7,715 nucleotides of DNA from Candidatus Scatomorpha stercoravium (GTDB lineage Bacteria; Bacillota; Clostridia; Oscillospirales; Oscillospiraceae), in contig DVKN01000194.1 of assembly GCA_018716005.1 (NCBI GenBank), positions 1 to 7,715 of the forward strand, in the 5' to 3' direction. A model generated the notes under the pieces. It ran no database searches. It worked only from the letters and a program-made list of their open reading frames with translations, and was not told the origin of the DNA. Position 1 is the stretch's first letter; every line of letters begins with the position of its first letter. The translations under genes were made by a program, and so were the position numbers. Shown in pieces: positions 6,467-7,715 of the stretch.

Positions 6467-6489
6467 CCCGCCGCTCCGGGGTCAGCCAT

Positions 6490-6536
6490 AGCTCCCCTTA
6501 GCAAGGGGAGCTGTCAGCGCAGCTGACTGAGGGGTC
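6490..6536 (-). repeat. S module, copy 3 (stand-alone, apbE-recG gap)
   Basis: Read on the minus strand: GACCCCTCAG (6536-6527), GTCAGC-TGC-GCTGAC (6527-6513), then AGCTCCCCTT-GCT-AAGGGGAGCT (6512-6490), a perfect 10-bp stem. It begins 5 nt after the apbE stop and lies upstream of recG, without the B block or T modules. No U-tract follows, so it is more likely an mRNA-stabilising or processing hairpin, or a weak terminator, than a full stop. The position could make recG expression differ from that of apbE. Confidence 0.8.
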
Positions 6537-6541
6537 AACCT

Positions 6542-7594
6542 CTACTCTTCGTCCCGGCGGACGTATTCCACGCTGCGGCCGCCGCTCACCTCGAAGCTGT
6601 CGCGCACGCCGGCGGAGACGACTATGCGCCCGTCCGCGGTGATGAGCACCATGTCGAAGCCGCCCCAGGTCTCGTAGTAATTCACGGCCCCGCTCTCGCC
6701 CAGGGTGTAGAGCGCGGTGCTCAAAGCGTCGGCGAGGGTGCCGTCGGAGCAGATTATCGTGACGGACAGGAGGTCGCTCTCCGCCGGTCGGCCGGTGTCC
6801 GGGTCTATTATGTGCTGGTATACGGTCCCGTCGGCGGCGGTGAAGTAGCGCTGATAGCCGCCGGAGGTGACGACCGCGGCCTCGCCCACGCTGAGGACGC
6901 CCGCGTAGGAGTTGCTGTCCTCGGGGTCCTGCACGGCTATGGCCCAGTCCGTGCCGTCGGGCTTCGTGCCCAGGGTCTGGACGTTCCCGCCCAGGGAGAT
7001 GATGGCGCTCTCGACGCCCTCCGCGGCCATGGCCTGAGCGGCGTATTTGGCGGCGCAGCCCTTTGCAACGCTGGCGAAGGACAGCTCCGCGCCGTCCGGC
7101 AGCGTCACGAGATAGCTGTCGGAGTCGCTCATCGCGCTCATCGTGAGCTTGTCGAAGCCGACGTTCTTGAGAAGGCTCGTAATCTCCGCGTCGCTCGGCA
7201 CGCGGTAGGCGCCGTCGATGAAGCCCCAGGCCTTGACCAGCGGATAGACCGTGAGGTCGAGCGCCCCGCCCGAGCGCGTATATACCGTGCCCGCCGTCGA
7301 GAGCATCTCGGCCACCTGCCCCGTAACCAGCGTCCCGGCCGAGCCGGCGTGGTTTATGCTCCAGGTCTTGGAGCCCTCAATCTCGGGGTCCAGCATGGCG
7401 TCGAGCGCGTTTATGACGTTCTGCGCCGCCGCAAGCCCGGCCTCGCCGTTCTCCCCGTAGGCCGTGAGGCCCATGACCGTGTCCATGGAGAAAATCTGCG
7501 CGTCGTGCCTCTCGTCCTCGCCGCAGCCCGCGAGCGAAAGCGCCGTCACAGCCGCCAGCAGCAGCGCCGCGGCCCTTTTTATGTATCTACGCAT
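6542..7594 (-). CDS. apbE: FAD:protein FMN transferase, ApbE-family lipoprotein
   Basis: Transfers FMN from FAD to a threonine on flavoproteins outside the membrane, such as subunits of Rnf/Nqr-type complexes or FMN-binding reductases. The 350-residue protein begins with a lipoprotein signal: basic MRRYIKR, a hydrophobic stretch and lipobox LAGC with C24. ApbE motifs follow in order: SVAKG (175-179), LGGNVQTLGTKPDGTDW (201-217), TSGGYQRYF (243-251), HIIDPDTGRP (261-270) and ADALSTA (288-294), where D289 and T293 fit the Mg2+ ligands. A more typical protein has DLGGIAKG and SGDYERYF, so this copy is slightly divergent. Length is normal. The reading frame stays open upstream to 7681, but 7594 is chosen because it has the ribosome binding site and signal peptide, and a promoter lies within the extra part. 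No target flavoprotein gene is in the window. Confidence 0.95.
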   Translation of the reverse strand: MRRYIKRAAALLLAAVTALSLAGCGEDERHDAQIFSMDTVMGLTAYGENGEAGLAAAQNVINALDAMLDPEIEGSKTWSINHAGSAGTLVTGQVAEMLSTAGTVYTRSGGALDLTVYPLVKAWGFIDGAYRVPSDAEITSLLKNVGFDKLTMSAMSDSDSYLVTLPDGAELSFASVAKGCAAKYAAQAMAAEGVESAIISLGGNVQTLGTKPDGTDWAIAVQDPEDSNSYAGVLSVGEAAVVTSGGYQRYFTAADGTVYQHIIDPDTGRPAESDLLSVTIICSDGTLADALSTALYTLGESGAVNYYETWGGFDMVLITADGRIVVSAGVRDSFEVSGGRSVEYVRRDEE

Positions 7595-7599
7595 AAAAT

Positions 7600-7606
7600 C
7601 CACCTC
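7600..7606 (-). promoter_or_regulatory. Ribosome binding site of apbE
   Basis: GAGGTGG on the minus strand lies 5 nt before the ATG at 7594. It fixes the start at the signal peptide rather than at the upstream ATG (7681). Confidence 0.8.
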
Positions 7607-7630
7607 GGGAGTGCAAATCTCTAAATAGAA

Positions 7631-7659
7631 ATTATACCACAAATCCCCCGCCCCGGCAA
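7631..7659 (-). promoter_or_regulatory. Sigma-A-type promoter for apbE(-recG)
   Basis: On the minus strand, TTGCCG (7659-7654), a 17-bp spacer and a perfect TATAAT (7636-7631). This predicts a transcript beginning near 7624 with a leader of about 30 nt. It probably also drives recG. Confidence 0.7.
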
Positions 7660-7672
7660 TACGCCAGCCGAT

Positions 7673-7688
7673 GCCGGCCAAAGCCGGC
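7673..7688. other. Small inverted repeat upstream of apbE
   Basis: GCCGGC-CAAA-GCCGGC can form a 6-bp hairpin on either strand. No U-tract follows in either direction. It may belong to the end of a neighbouring gene or be chance in GC-rich DNA. Nothing else is recognised in 7660-7715. Confidence 0.35.
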
Positions 7689-7715
7689 GAGGCCCCCCAG
7701 CGATGCCGCCTTCGG

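Noticed and set aside
7595..7681. N-terminal extension of apbE from an ATG at 7681
   Set aside because: It spans the predicted promoter and ribosome binding site and would bury the lipoprotein signal peptide.

Overview
The window carries four complete protein genes, all confidently assignable, and an unusual set of hairpin-rich repeats in the gaps between them. The DNA is GC-rich, but promoters look like sigma-A sites (TATAAT boxes, 17-bp spacers) and ribosome binding sites are strong and purine-rich. One gene clearly starts with TTG. Together with a K+-dependent membrane pyrophosphatase, a zinc-ribbon acyltransferase and an ApbE lipoprotein, this suggests a GC-rich anaerobic Firmicute, probably a gut Clostridia/Oscillospiraceae-like organism. 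That placement is inference; no marker gene fixes the taxon.

Layout. 1-337: right-hand part of a composite repeat. 338-2467 (-): hppA, a membrane ion-pumping pyrophosphatase. 2468-2698: divergent promoter region. 2699-3970 (+): a PlsC-type acyltransferase with a C-terminal zinc ribbon and a further beta-rich region. About 3932-4397: second, complete copy of the composite repeat, filling the gap between two converging genes. 4401-6452 (-): recG helicase. 6453-6541: short gap with a third, stand-alone copy of one repeat module. 6542-7594 (-): apbE, an FAD:protein FMN transferase lipoprotein with its own promoter. 7660-7715: no gene seen.

hppA and the acyltransferase diverge from a shared 231-bp promoter region. 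apbE and recG are co-directional with an 89-nt gap and could be co-transcribed; no good promoter is visible in front of recG. The genes do not form an obvious pathway, although the pyrophosphatase and ApbE are both often linked to Na+ energetics in anaerobes.

The most notable content is the repeat family. A terminator-like module (T) sits directly at the stop codons of hppA, the acyltransferase and recG, and in the acyltransferase it supplies the last 12 codons and the stop. Between two inverted T modules lies a block of four hairpins (B) and a two-hairpin module (S). Comparing copies shows base changes that preserve pairing in several separate stems, which indicates selection on a folded RNA or DNA structure. 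The element resembles a MITE-like or REP/BIME-like repeat, or an unclassified structured RNA.
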